This document shows, in pieces, positions 24,858-38,103 of a stretch of 64,000 nucleotides of DNA. Position 1 is the first letter of the stretch; the number at the start of each line of letters is the position of its first letter. The stretch is taken from contig NW_026252123.1 of NCBI RefSeq assembly GCF_025399195.1, forward strand, positions 161,760-225,759, written 5' to 3'. The position numbers and the translations under genes are program-made. Below the pieces are notes generated by a model, which saw only the letters and a program-made list of their open reading frames with translations, made no database searches and was not told the origin of the DNA. The stretch comes from Umbelopsis ramanniana AG (lineage: Eukaryota > Mucoromycota > Umbelopsidomycetes > Umbelopsidales > Umbelopsidaceae).

Positions 24858-25566
24858 ATGAGCATAGATATAAATTGCATAGCTGTCATAGGAAAACAGG
24901 TATGCTTGGTGCATGAATCGAGTCAATTCAATACCTCTTCCTAACTGATGTTGGCAGAACAATCCGCTGTACATCAAAAACTATAGTTCGTCACATCCAG
25001 ATCTCAAATACCACTATATAGCCCACACTGCAATCGATGTCATAGAAGAGAGAGGTGAGCACTAGCTATGTAGTTTTTAACCTGTTTGATTTTTATTTAC
25101 GCTGAACCATTTTCTCTGTTAGTCCTTAATAACCCAAAGTTGACTGACGCTTACTTGGGCCTCTTGTACGCGATGGAAGATTTGGCGGTGTAAGTCTCGG
25201 TAAACTGATACGATTATTGCGCTGGCACAACCTGACCTGATTCATTCATTTGTGCTTAAGATATGGCTTTATGACAAACACTCGAGTCAAAATTATCCTT
25301 GTCATTGCCGTCACAGACAATGTCGTAAAGGATGCCGATATTAAAGCAGTAAGTTGTGACAACCTTTCTCTTCCATCCAGACACTTTTCGAGTAGCACTC
25401 ACCATAATCTTTGCAATAGATATTCACAAAGGTCCACTCAGCATATGTTTCGCATGTTTGCAATCCTTTCCATAACTTGGATCAAGACTTTGTCGCCAGT
25501 AAACGCTTCTCAAATGCTGTCGATCACATAGGACAGCAGAACAGCCGAGCAACAATAGACGTGTAA
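24858..25566 (+). CDS. TRAPP complex subunit TRAPPC2L (Tca17-like)
   Basis: Small sedlin-fold subunit of the TRAPP tethering complex, which activates Ypt/Rab GTPases in Golgi traffic. Exons 24858..24899, 24958..25054, 25123..25189, 25261..25348 and 25420..25566 join to 146 residues, the family length. It starts MSIDINCIAVIGKQNNPLYI, a longin-like first strand, and continues KYHYIAHTAIDVIEER, AYLGLLYAMEDLAVYGF, NTRVKIILVIAV and DADIKAIFTKVHSAYV, all typical of TRAPPC2L rather than TRAPPC2 itself. The C-terminus has NPFHNLDQDF and a helix with FSNAVDHIGQQNS. It ends only 61 bases from the stop of the convergent THADA gene, so the 3' UTRs probably overlap. Confidence 0.93.
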
Positions 25567-25626
25567 CAAAACCATCTTGTTTATAATTGAACGAATACCT
25601 TTAGCTCTAAATCTATTTTCTATGAA

Positions 25627-28600
25627 TTACAATTCATACACATTTTTTGTCAGGAAAAATTGATTCCTACTAGTGTGAATGTGAGAATTGGTTTGATCCG
25701 CGCTTCTGTAACTTTTATCCGTAAGACGACATATATGCCCAAGTAAGCCATCCTCTCCATAGATGCTCGCTGCTAAGATTGGGTGCAGCGACTGTGGTGG
25801 CTGTTTGGATAAGAAGTCATGTAAATCTATCGAAGAATTGTTGTTAGAATAAAGAATTTCAAACCAGAGTTAGACATGAATGTTTTGAACATTCTTACCG
25901 TTGAGGGAGGCAACTAGCCGTGCTGGTACACCTAGTCTCGCTAATAGCTGTAGTTGCACATTGGCTAGCATTATCGTGTCGTATACCTCTTCAAATGTTG
26001 CAGGTCGCAAAGTAATACCAAAAGGTCCGAACGAAGATGCCTGAGGAAAATTCAAAAATAAGCGTTTCGCATACTCCACTTCATTTCGACCATTGATAAT
26101 ATATACCTCTTTATCTTGCACAGCTTTGATTATGACCTCAACCCGTGATAGACATTGAACGGTATCTTGCTCTACTACTTCCTGCGTTACTCCTACTTTT
26201 AGTTTGCTCAGCGATATCGTTGCCCACTGAGCATCGACCAAACTCTCGCGGTAAATGTTGGGATTTTCTTGCTCAAATAATACTTTGGAAGCATCACTGT
26301 TGGCATCGAGAATGGAAACTGCAATAGTGCGATTAGTACATCTAGAGAGACCTTCGAGATCAATATGGCAATAACTCATACCCATCGAATACGAAGTGCT
26401 TAAGGAGGACTTCAAAGCCTTCTCCAGTGCTGGAGAGTCGACATAATATTGCTCTAGATGATGGTACACAAGCTCCAATGCTTTCTCGCAGTTTACGTTC
26501 ATCTAATTTGTTGCGGTGAAACTGATGAGACAATTGCTCACACCGGCCCATGTCATCTTAATACAACTCACCTGAAGGCCAATAGCTTTAGACACAATGA
26601 TAGCAACATCCTGTCGAATATCACCATCGTCATCCTAAAGTTGGTTCATTAGACGCGTGGTTAGTATATAAATAATGCGATAGATGTGCACAGTCTGGCT
26701 ATTATCAAGTACCTGTAGCAGTTCAATAATGGACATATGGGTCGCTATTATTTCGTTCGTCAAATCTTCAGACTTAATTTCTTGTACATTATTGAAAATG
26801 TAGGGCGCAATAAATGATAACGACATAACTGTGGCCTCTCGCAATGGCAGAGTCTGTTCGATGTTAGCATGCTCTTCTTTGTGGTACACTGTCTGTCACA
26901 ACATTCTCAAGCTACACGTACCACGTTGGAATTGCTGTACTTTGCAAAGGTCGTTGACCAAGTCTTGACGAACTGCAAGTGGGAGCTGGATCGTTGCTGA
27001 GTTTGCAAAATCTACAATGAAGGTTAGATCTGGAGCACAGCCAAAAGATTTCAATATGAAACAAGACAACATACTTGCGCCAGCAACGCACCCATCAAAG
27101 GCAGGATAGCCTCCTGGGTTGACTGGTTTTTAGAAGAATCCATTTGATGTACAAGTCTGAACCACAGATCCGTGATAGTGAAAGGCAATGAACCGTCCTC
27201 CAAATACGGGGTCGTTGAATCAATTTGTGTGAGTAAGAGAACAGCATTTCTGAAGCAATCCAGATGAGATTCTTCTTCGTATATCATGCTGGAAAGCTTT
27301 CGACGCAATCCATTACGATCAACTCTTTAGGGGAGAACGTAAATATTAGTCCAGTGGCAATAAGAAAGTAATTCTGTCCAACTTCTGACATACCTCTTAT
27401 TTACAGAACCCTCTAATAACCTTTTGATGATTTCAATGACGCTGAGCCGAACTTCGTATATATCAACACTTAGTAGCTGTACAAGCAAATCCTCATAATC
27501 TGATAGATCTTGGTTAAAATCTTTGAGGAATAAAGTAGCCAATATTTCTGCTTGCTTTTGACGCAACAGATATTGTCCAACCAAACTGGGATCTAGAACA
27601 TGACTGTTGGGTGTATCTAACAGTTGGTGCTTGCAGTAACTGGCTACGTATGTTCTGAGTTCAGACAAGTTATCAGCGCATACAGAGTTAAATTCTTTTG
27701 GTAGACCAAAATCGATTAGCAATGTGATACACAACAATCAATAAGTTCATCCAGTTTTTCACTCACCTTCAATACCATCCTTGCTGTCTGTTTTAAAGAT
27801 ATCACACACGATGAAGAATTCTAAAATGATATCAAGCAAAAGTGCTACAGTGATAGGACATTCATTGAGAACGATCAGCTCTTGAAGCTTGGACACGAGG
27901 ACCTCGGGAACTTGTCGCACAAAGCTTGTCCAAAGCTCTATGGAATCGCGCTTGTGTAAATGACCTCTCAACAAGTATTGACATTGCAAAAGTTTTCCGT
28001 GTAGCTCGTTTTGGTTTGCTGCATTGCATGATTTCAAAGTCTCGATTACAGTGCTAACAATGCTGTCAGACGAGATCAAAGGAACCAATGCGCGAGCGGC
28101 CATTTCTCTAGTCTGTATTCAACAATTAGCTTCACTACACCACACAACACATTGAATTATGAAGAAGGACAAACCTTATAAATTGAGCTACGAGAGCATG
28201 ACGTGGCAAGTGGTATGATAGCTGACAAACTCTCTCTTTGTGCATCGCTATCCACGGTGGATGGTTGGAGCCGTGACAGAAGAGTGAGAATGGGATACAA
28301 ACCGGGGTGAACGCGAGTTGTCTATTTCATGATAAAGGTTATTAACATTTCTGCGCAGATCTCCACCATATCAATTAGTACTCACTTCTCCAGATTCGAC
28401 AAGCTGTCGTACGGCTTCTCTCAGCTGTTCAATGAGATACGGCCTCAACTGGGGATAACGAGTGAAAAATTCTGTCGCTGTCAACAGGTTGATGACACTA
28501 TGTTCATCTTTGGTTTTCTTAACACCCAGAGTTCTCTGAAGCAGAGTAGAGAAAAGCATAACCGAACAATTGCGAATGGCCCAACTGGGATAAAGATTAA

Positions 28601-31600
28601 ACAAGTTAATGAGACTCAAGCCGAATGCCATAACGTGGTGTTTGCCACATTAAATTATATATAATAGCTTTACCTTGGCGATGAGAATCCGCCAATAGCA
28701 AGATGGAAGCCGTCTTCAGCGAAAACGATAGCTTCCTGACCGAGTTTGGAGTCCATAAATATCACTCTCATGATATTGTAAGCATGAACCTGAGGAGTAT
28801 CGACCGTTTGATTTGCATCTTCGCTAACAACCACAGAAGCAATTTCAATGAGCTTTCTCATGGTCAGATGAAGCATTGATTTTCTACTGGATGTTTCACT
28901 GCTGATGATTGCCATAATGCAGAGAGGGAGACCAGCACTTCTTCTTGTGACCGAAATGCTGCTGGCAGTGATACTATCGATGTTTTCCTAGAGTTATGAA
29001 CGTAGCTTAGCCTATGCATTGTAATTAAAGATAAACTATCTTCTCGGTTGCTTACCTCGAGCCAACTGAGAGGAACCTTAGACAAGCTGGTATCGGTTGA
29101 CTTCAACAGTCTGGAACACAATGATACATATGCAGGATACACAGCTGAAAATGCACCTCTGTGTCGAATGCACATCAAAAGTGTACGCAGTAAATTGCCG
29201 CATTTCAACAAGTAATCGTTGCTGATCAAAGGCTATTGGATTTTGGACTGAATCAACATATGAATGCACTTGTTGAGTATTGCAATACCAAATATTACCT
29301 CTCCAGCTCCATTAGCAGTGGTTGGAACTCTTGTGATGATTGCCTCTAATAAAGTACTGGGTATAGCATGTTAACAATCCACGAAAGGCAGGGTACATGA
29401 TGCTTATTGACTTTTACTTCGAGTTCAATAAACATCATCGGGATCCTTTCGCTTACCTTGCTTCCTTGATAGCTCTCCAGCAGGAACTCAAGATCACCTG
29501 ATGCTTCGGGCTGTTGGTATCATTCTCTCCATCCTGGTTATCATCCAGAATATCGTCGATTGTCTCTCCGATTTCTTGGAATGAAGCTGGCATGTTACCT
29601 TCAGGTGAAGGGTTAGACAAAACGCCCAAGACTACATCCGATATATCGCAGGAAAGGGAGATGATCTTTTCGTGGATATTTTTCCACGCTGAACTGTTGT
29701 CGCCTTGACCAATTTCGTCATACTCCAACTCTTGAAAGAGATACCTTTAAACCACGTCAATATTCCTTGATCAAAAGGATGACGAATATCTATATACTCA
29801 ATTCGTAGCCCACCTTAAAGCCAACAATGTTCCATGCATGGGATACTCTTCCGCAGAGAGCAAGATGTTCTCTTTAGCGACGTTCAGCTGTCTTTCTATC
29901 AAATGAGTAAGCTTCCATGCAAATCGTACTGTAGAGTGTCATTAGATGTCAAGTTAAGTAATCAACGGATTGTTTGATTCGATGACTTACAACTGCTTGG
30001 CATAGTTTGATCAACGCTTTCATTTTGCGAGAGGCCATTTTGCTCTTCTTCTACCTCAAGATCCATGTCGGCGGCCATGATGTACGTTCTAAAGAGCAAT
30101 CGAAGCACCATCGCACCGCTGTCACTTTCTCCAGCCCTCTTGCTTCGCACCTTTTCCAAGCCCCACCACATCAAACGCTGAACATCAGCCTGATTTTCAT
30201 ATCCAGGCAATGGAGATGGGAACTCCATAAGAATGTTGAAAGATAACATCCTGTTTTGGTCATAAGGATCCATCAATACACCGACTAAAGCTTTGGTATT
30301 TTGTTCCGTTGCTATCAAGATGGGAAAAGGGAAGACTGGTTTGCCCAAAAATCCTTCAGGCGTTGGGACCTCAATGATACCAAATACCTTGATCAAGGAG
30401 GTGATGACTCTCAAGGCGCTGAAGGAACGCTGAAACGAGCTTCCTGGATACAAAGATGCGAAACAGAGATCAATGAGCCTCTGTAGAAATCCTTTCGAGA
30501 ACTCGATGTGTGACTTGAGAGTCTCCATTTCTTGAGAAGCGATTTGCCGTTTGTCCATTGGGGTCCCTTCGTCTTCAGCGTACTTTTGGACTGAAAGTTG
30601 CTTTCGATATTGAGCAAACAAATTTCCTCTCAACTTGGTGAAAAATTTGGTGATTTCAGAATATAGTGTTTGTCTGAATTCTGGTGAGGTGGAGTTTAGA
30701 TTGAGTGGGAGGAACTCTTCTAAAAGCTGGCACTCGATTTTAGTAATGTAAGATCCAGACTTCTTCGACTCGCAAATCAAGCCAAGAACGTCAGCGCGCA
30801 CTTGGATGTCAGCATGGTCCATAGCGCTCCTCAACAAGGGAAGGGCTATGGCATTTGAGCCGGTTTGGTAATCTGGTTATAACATCATATTAGGTTCTAT
30901 TTCTAGGATTGCACACAGCATTCGTTCGCATTACCTTCTGTATAGTTTGCAGCATCGATTATATCCAGCTTTCTACCAACCCGAATCACAGATATGAATG
31001 CATTCAGTTTGTACTGACTGTATTCTTTGCCGACATATTCCATAAACATGTTGTCATCTTGCAATATGGCCATGATACGCCAAAGCCCAGAAGAGTAGAA
31101 TTCCAGAAGCGGGGTTAGGACAAGTTGACCGACATTTCGCCTCAAAACATCTGATGAGGTTGATAGTGCGCAAAGAACAGGAGACAACCATAAGTTCATC
31201 CAATCACGAACTTCCTTCTATATTGTTGAGATGCGTTTAGAAAAAGTCTTAGAAAGCCCTTCGAACTAGAAAGTACGCAACCACTTACATTCTCAGGTCC
31301 TTCCACCTTGCCTCCTTTTTGAGTTTTGTTCTTACGATACTGTGGCACGGTCTCCACCAACCGTTTTTCTAAGAACTGATCAAGAAGAGCGGCAACTCGT
31401 GGCTGTATCACCATGTTGTCCATAGCTTGTAAGCTACGCCATATGAAATCGGGTTGATGTTGCAAAAAGTTCTCTGTCGGTAGACTAGGAAGCAGCAATG
31501 AGAGCAAGGCGTACTTGACCTTTCGATGCCAATCCATAACCAGGAGTTGTGCAAGTAGACTTTGAATAAACGATTGATATTGCTCTTCGTCGGACTCGAC

Positions 31601-33266
31601 TTCGGAGTGCAACTTCAGTACTTCAAGCAAAAGCTCGAACATAGATTTCACCTAAACGTTACAATTATTAGTCTGTCATGATAGAGGCAAAATATTCTGA
31701 TCACCCAAAATAAAACTTGCCTTGTGCTGTACTGCGTCGACAGGATCATCCCAGTGGCTCCAGACATACATGACCAACATCTCTCTCACTTTTTCCGTCA
31801 CGACTGATTTGATGGCATCCCCGGCAGAATTGGATGAATCCTTTTTCAGTAAGTTTTTGATTCGCTGGAGCCATGACGTTATACCATCAAAAGCGATGAC
31901 TTTACACTGTGGCTCTAATTTGGAATTAGCACAGAAAACGGACAACGCTTGGAAACAGATCTGTAACAGACTCAATGGTGAAGTCTGATCATCGTAAACC
32001 TCTTCATTCCTGCAATGTACAAAGTTAAGAAATGATCTGAATGAAAGGATTGAAAAGACGTTTACACCTACCAGCACTGCTTTGTATCGATTTTCTCACT
32101 GATGTGGATAGGCATCAATGATGCTTGCAAACTCGTATTGGACACCATCCCACGTATAATCATGAGCATAGGGCTTTCAGGTGAATTCCATCCTTGGGTA
32201 CTCCTTAGGCTTGCAGGAAAGTTAAGATTGAATTTTTGCGTATATTCTATGGCAATTTCTGACGGCTGTTGATTTCCTTCCAAGAACCAAGCAGTCAGCA
32301 AGTCTAACACCACAGTTGAATCTCCCAACGTATTTACAGCAGCTACGATGACCATTCCAGCAACCTGTAGACAATCGATGTTGTATTTGTCTCCGGAACC
32401 GAAGATGTCTAAGACGGACTGTAACAGATCGTGCACCAAATCACTGTCCTGTTGTAAAACTGCGGCAAGCTCTGGGTTCTCATCTGATCCTGCCTTGGTC
32501 AACACAGCAAGTATAGATTTCAGCACGTATTGAACGTCACTCAACACTGCATCACTTGATCTGCCGTGTGGCCATTGCCCATCGTCCATAATTGTATCCT
32601 CTTGGTTGGCTGTATCGTGCTGGTGATATCCTTGAAGTTTCTGGATAGGCGAGAGCAGAAATCGCAAGGTTGCGTTGAAATTATTCTCGATAGCCTTAAT
32701 GCCTAGCTCGTATTCAAGTGCGCTAGTGACGGTGAGAGCCTTATGGCTAACAGGCAATTGTTCGTACATGGCGCTATTGTTCAAAAATTCCTGATATGTT
32801 GCAAGGAAGCCGCTATTGTCCACAGCCTCATCACAGATTTTGATCAAAGGCATAAGGTATCGTCTTGAAAGACCTTCCATCGACAGAAAATATGCCTGAC
32901 ATACCACTGGTTGCAATATGTTCTCTAGCTGATCTCGGAGTTGTTGATCCCACTTATCCTTGCTAGAAAGCTCGGTTTCTGGTCAGTCGAAAGAGGATCG
33001 GCCGAGTAAATTTTAAGACAGAGAAGAATGGATGGCATAGTTAGTAGCTGTATTATCTGAGATAGCAAGCAGCTGCTCAGTTGTCTCTGTTTACCTAATT
33101 TACGAAGAATCGCCACTTGTTGATCCCATGATAGATCTGGCTGGGTCAAAAGTTTTGACAGCTGATTCAACTGTGGGTTGAGTTCTACATTCTCGACACT
33201 CTCGATCCATTCCTTCAGAATGGGGATCGGCTCCTTTCGAGGCACCTTGGATCTTGGAGCCTTCAT
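25627..33266 (-). CDS. THADA / Trm732-like tRNA methylation cofactor
   Basis: Giant HEAT/ARM-repeat protein of about 2,000 residues in roughly 20 exons, the counterpart of yeast Trm732, which with Trm7 directs 2'-O-methylation of position 32 in tRNA anticodon loops. It starts at 33266 (MKAPRSKVPRKEPIPIL). The family block (DUF2428) is clear: VRADVLGLICESKK, then LLEEFLPLNLNSTSPEFRQ, SCWRAIKEA, ISNDYLLKCGNLL and CIRHRGAFSAVYPAYVSLC, then across an intron TRRSAGLPLCIMAII. After it come PQVHAYNIMRVIFMDSKLG, SPRWAIRNCSVMLFSTL and VKKTKDEHSV. The last exon is joined from about 25827 and ends at 25627. Without that splice the frame would stop at 25870. Near 25730 the tail has lost similarity to anything I recognise. 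Confidence 0.9.
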
Positions 33267-34304
33267 GCAGGAATTGTAGGCTTCGACTGTTACGATGATT
33301 CCGAATTAAAAAAAAAAAAATTGGCGCTTCTTCAATTCCATAGATGAAACCATGGCCATAACTGACAGTCATTACCCAGAAATCAATGAAGACCACTTTT
33401 CATTACACCGTTTCCACACAACAACGGCCATTTTTACTTGATGCAGTCATCCATTCCTAAATATTAGCATTCGTAAGCTCCTCTTAATAGTCTCCACAAC
33501 CACATGTTCATCAATATTACTAGCACAACTGCCTAAGTGGCAGAATTGTTAAGTCTCGCGAATTGTTTTGCCATGCCTCTTGCAAACGCTACATAACGTA
33601 CCTGGACATTGTGTCCTATCATATTGTGCGTGGCTCTAAATTTAATGGTGATATGAAATACGGCATTGATACTGTATGACAGTCTAATCATTAGTGAGAG
33701 CTAAACTCATTAAAAGCTCAAAATTGCATAAATGTGTTCTTTGATACAACTAAAAAAACAAAGCAAAACCGGTCTTTCTTTAATTATTGTTCCTGTGATA
33801 TAAACCGTTTTCTTTGCTTTATATGTTGTCAATGTATATCTGAATCCTCGCTGTGAGTATAGACTTTTATCTTATTTCCTTCTATACTATTCCATTTCAT
33901 TTGGTCTACAGTTTGATTAAGCAAACGATCAAATACACTTATTGACGCGAATAATATTCTCTCCGCAAAATATCTTCCATTTAATTAATTCCCTGATCCA
34001 TCGTGAAAACAGAAAAACAAGTGAGAAGTTCATAACAGAAAGGAAATAGCAGATGAAATCATCCATCTTATTGGTACTTGCATTGAACTAATACCTTTGT
34101 CTGCCTGTTAGCTTTGATTTATCTCCATTTCTCCCAAATAAACAGGCTAAATATAAAGAAAAATTAAAATGACCGAAACACAAGTTACAGGAAGTACTGA
34201 AGCGATTAAACTTTCAAAAAAGTTGAAATTGCCACAACACTCTGGCAGAATGGACAAACCGTATCGAGATCGGAGATCGAAATCTTTTCACCCAATCAAA
34301 AAAT
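33267..34304. other. Intergenic region upstream of THADA, no gene seen
   Basis: About 1 kb of AT-rich sequence with an A run near 33308. It should hold the THADA promoter. No open frame on either strand shows a domain. Confidence 0.4.
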
Positions 34305-34386
34305 CGACAACGGCAGGATTCGAACCTGCGCGCCCAAAGGGCACCGGCTTAGCAGGCCGGCGCGTTAACCACTCCGCCACGTTGTC
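34305..34386 (-). tRNA. tRNA-Ser(GCT)
   Basis: On the minus strand the 82-base gene begins GACAACG and pairs with CGTTGTC at the 3' end (7-bp acceptor stem), followed by discriminator G as expected for serine. The anticodon loop CTGCTAA carries GCT, reading AGC/AGU serine codons, on a five-pair stem (CCGGC/GCCGG). There is a long variable arm (GTGCCCTTTGGGCGC), diagnostic of a class II tRNA. The T loop GTTCGAATC supplies the B box. No intron and no encoded CCA. A run of six T follows on the minus strand at about 34298-34303, a normal RNA polymerase III terminator. Confidence 0.96.
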
Positions 34387-36372
34387 ATTTTCTGAAATCG
34401 GAATTTTGAAAAACTACATGATCAGCAAATTTATGAACATAATCATCGACAAGCTCAATATCCAGTAGTGGAAGTATTCATACTTCCAACATGCTTTCAT
34501 GCTCGATTTCAGTTAATAACTATCAAAAAACACGGCCATAGTTAAATGGAGGTGATATCCTAGAAAACAATCTTCAGAATGGGTGAAGCTGTGCTTGTCC
34601 TCCGATGCAAAAGTCAGCTGTAGACAAACACGCGGAGTTCGCCTGCATCACTGCCTACATTGTATGCGGCTATAAACTTTAAGTAAGAAATGCTCATGTA
34701 CGTATTGTTTTTCTTTAATATCAGGCTACTTTTGCGGGTGCCTAGGCCGTTAACACATCGTGTTGCCCATCATCTACATATTAGTACGATGGTTGGTATG
34801 CTCGTGTATCATACTTTCTTGCCCGTCAGCTTTTCTTGATGGGAACAAGTCAACACTAATTATCTCAATGGGGTTTTTTCTGCGTCTTTCTTTTTGAAGC
34901 AGTTATAATGTTCGGCCTCCATCTTCAACTAGAGCAATCATACTGCAGTATGCCAGATTTGAGTTTACAAAATTAAAGTAATCGCTCGTAAATCTAGTAT
35001 GGTAAATGTTGTTGTGTACCAACTAAGGTTAACGGAACCTTGCTTCCAACCGCAAGCGTAAAGCGGTCGATAAGAACTATTCCCAGTAAGTGCACATCCG
35101 TTTTGCCCAATTTGTTACACCAATGTCATTTTCTAGGGGTGTATTTGTACCACAGTCTTTTCAGGTTCTCCATGCCCTTCTTCCCTAAAATGATTGCTAT
35201 GACCGCACTGCCGTGATAGACGCTTGTTATTTCTCTAACCATCTGGCATCTTGCCACATGGCTCTCAAGAGTGGCTTTGGGACCTCACCATCACAACTCT
35301 GCTCCAAGTTCTTCGATCCAAGCGTCTTTTATTTGACATGATAGTCTTAAACATATTAAAAAAAACTAGCCTATACAAGCGAAATGACCAGCAATCACTG
35401 ATCAGATCTCACTGCAAACTCTTTTCGCGTGATGACTAGTTGATCTTGTGGGGTCACCATTCTGTGTGAGTTATGCACCATATGTTTCTTCTAATTATGT
35501 CATATCTGTGTTTAACCAGGTGAATAATCGTATGACGTTGTGCTCGATGACCCCTTGCATAACATGCAGTCGATCAACGGTCCAGGGTATATGCTCTTTC
35601 TCACGGTGGGATCGTTTATTAGCGTTCTTGCTCTTAATAAACCAGTTGTTCAACGCCATCGTGCAAAAATACAATTTACACATACCCATCTAACGAGTCT
35701 AGAGTCCGTGTAGTTTCCATCAACTCAGTTAGGACCCTTTCAATCTGGCTACCGCAACCAACATGATCTGTGGGAATCCCCATACAAATTAAGGTATGTC
35801 AAAATTAAAAATATCTCAGAATATTTATATTGCCATAATGCACCTATCTTCGCAGCTGCACAAGAGCATCTTTAGATTTAGTATTGCTGCGCTGGTTTTG
35901 ATACTCCTCTGCTATTGCTGGGACTGCTATGTCTGTCCACAAGGAGTTGGGAATTTCGATACATTGAATACCGGCCAAGCTTGAAAATGAAGTGGTATCA
36001 GAGCTATCAACGAGCGATGATATCTTGTTGAATATTCATTCCTAAGACCAAGTGCTCATAGTGTCATTACGCGAAGTATGCTGGAAAAGGATCATCAGAA
36101 AATACGTCGATGTCAACAAAGTGTTACGCTCATCACTGTTCAACAAATGACAGAAAAGGGAGTTGTTTGGCAAATCGAATGACATAGTCTTTAAATCTTT
36201 CTTTCTAGTCTATCAATGAAGAGCTTTTACAATGTATCATCACATATCCCTTGAGATACTGTAGCGACTTCCGTGATACCTTCCTTTTCAATACACTCAA
36301 GAACTATAGGTCCAACGAAAGCTCCAATTTTTTTTATGTATTTATTATTGTAAATTCAACAATCCGGTTATA
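34387..36372. other. Gene-poor region with possible decayed coding relics
   Basis: About 2 kb between tRNA-Ser and RPN10. Several stretches read as protein-like for 30 to 60 codons and then meet stops. Examples on the plus strand are near 34600-34680, 35150-35330 and 35970-36130. Frames change between them and I recognise no family. This would fit an old mobile element or pseudogene, but the evidence is weak. No tRNA besides the listed one. Confidence 0.3.
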
Positions 36373-37891
36373 TCATTGACCATCCTTTTTATCACCCTTG
36401 TTATCTTTCTTTTCTGACATGTTGTTCAACGCGTCTTTGATTCGTGGATCGTTGGGGTCCACACCAGGGAGTGAGCTTAGAACTGATGACATGAAATCAG
36501 GGTTGGCCTCCTAGATAGACAGCGACAGAAGATGCGTCAGTTAAAGCGGATCTGGAGTGGTGGTAGTGCTAAGATTAAACGGAATACTGTACCTCTTGGC
36601 TACCGCCCATTGATAACTCGATTGCTCGACTGATTTGTTCTTCTTCAGTTAAGTCGCTCATATCGACATCTTCATTTTGAGCACCGCCCATGGACATGGC
36701 AAGCGCGGCTTGTAATTCAGCATCTTCAGTGTCGTCTCCCTCACCATGTGCGCCAGAATCGACTGCCATATCTGCTGCCTGACTTTTTGACGATGAACTT
36801 TCAGCAGCCGTTGCTTTGTTCTTTGCCGCTTCAGCTTCTTGGCGTGCCTTTTCTTCTTCCAACGAAATACGTAACGCCTGCGGATCAAAAAGACTATGAG
36901 TGGATGATGATCTCATAACATACATACAGGACAAAACCCAACGTACCAGTTCCAGTTCAGGATCCATTCCTCCATCCATACCAAACTCGTTATCACCACT
37001 GCCAGATGCAAAACCAGCAGGAACACCGTCCTCTCCTTCGGCGATTGGTGTGGACTTGAGCATTTCACTCAAAATATGTGGACCAGGTGGTATAGTGACG
37101 ATGTGGCTATTGAAATTTGGTGAGGATTGTGGAAGCCGGCATTGCTAACTAGAAAATAATGATGTTACCTGTTGTCACCGCTGTTGACATTGTTAATGAA
37201 TGCTTCCAGCTTGGCGGTGTTTTCGGATTCTTCACCAAAGTTGACAATATCGACGGCGATGTTATTCTTCTTCATCTTCTTTGCAAGTTTGATCAGTGCC
37301 TTCTCATCAGCCTGAACAGGGCTACCAACGAATGCGATGATTCTCTGTCGCTGATTTTTGTTTTGTCGGTGCTTTAGTGCCAGCTATGTTGAATAAGTTA
37401 GCATAGTGTTGCTGTTAAAACCCATCAATCAAGGAAGTATTCGCACCTGTGCAATCTGAACACCCGTCATAAAGTCGCCAGCACCAGCTATCTTTACAGA
37501 ATGTAAAGCTGACAATATTTTACCCAGATCTGATGTAAGCGTTACTAGTACTTCCGGTCTGCAGACAGAGAGAAAAAAAAAGTACGATGGTCAACAGAAG
37601 CTTCAAGTATGGTGCAAATTCCAGGAAGACTCACGATTTCCCGGCTAGTGTCATGAGGCCGACTGTGTTTTCTGGATTCGATTGAGTCTTTATTCTGAAC
37701 AACAGGTTGACTGCATCGTTCTGTGCTCCCATGCGAGTCGGCGTGTAGTCACCATTTCGCATCCACTCTGAATTGTCGAGTCTAAAGAGATAATTATGAG
37801 CCATGAAAGGGGTCCAAGGCGTTAGTTCGGTCCATTACTCATGTCTTCAATCGCTTGTCACTTACACTATCATAGACGCCTCCAAAACCAT
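36373..37891 (-). CDS. RPN10: 26S proteasome ubiquitin receptor Rpn10
   Basis: Subunit of the 19S regulatory particle that binds ubiquitin chains. About six exons from 37891 ([19 protein letters not shown] across a GT-AG intron after codon 8) to stop at 36373. The N-terminal VWA domain shows [50 protein letters not shown] and [13 protein letters not shown], then VDIVNFGEE. The C-terminal half has three ubiquitin-interacting-motif-like helices: [14 protein letters not shown] (assembled across an intron), [13 protein letters not shown] and [14 protein letters not shown]. They are separated by Ala/Ser/Lys-rich and acidic linkers. It ends in [19 protein letters not shown] and a lysine-rich tail. 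It is divergent from ATP23, with 212 bases between starts. Confidence 0.96.
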
Positions 37892-38103
37892 CTTTAACTA
37901 TTGTGTTATAACGAAAAGGTAGCTTTTTGCAGGTCAGGGCTCACGCGTAGAAAAGCAGGCCAACCAGCTTACGCACCAGTGAACCTTACGTCACAGGAAT
38001 TTTATGAACAAATTTCAACCAGCCTACTTTTTCAACGACCGGGCAGGCAGTTTTACGAAATTTTGTTTTTCGAACTTTATTGTCGCACGACATTCGACAC
38101 ACT
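37892..38103. promoter_or_regulatory. Bidirectional promoter RPN10 / ATP23
   Basis: 212 bases between divergent starts. Both products act in protein quality control, one in the cytosolic proteasome and one in mitochondria. I looked for the Rpn4-type proteasome element (GGTGGCAAA) and do not see it. The segment has near-palindromic AT/GC steps but no motif I can name. Confidence 0.45.

Noticed and set aside
33300-33330. Possible second tRNA or small RNA near the A run upstream of THADA
   Set aside because: No A/B boxes or stem pattern could be found.
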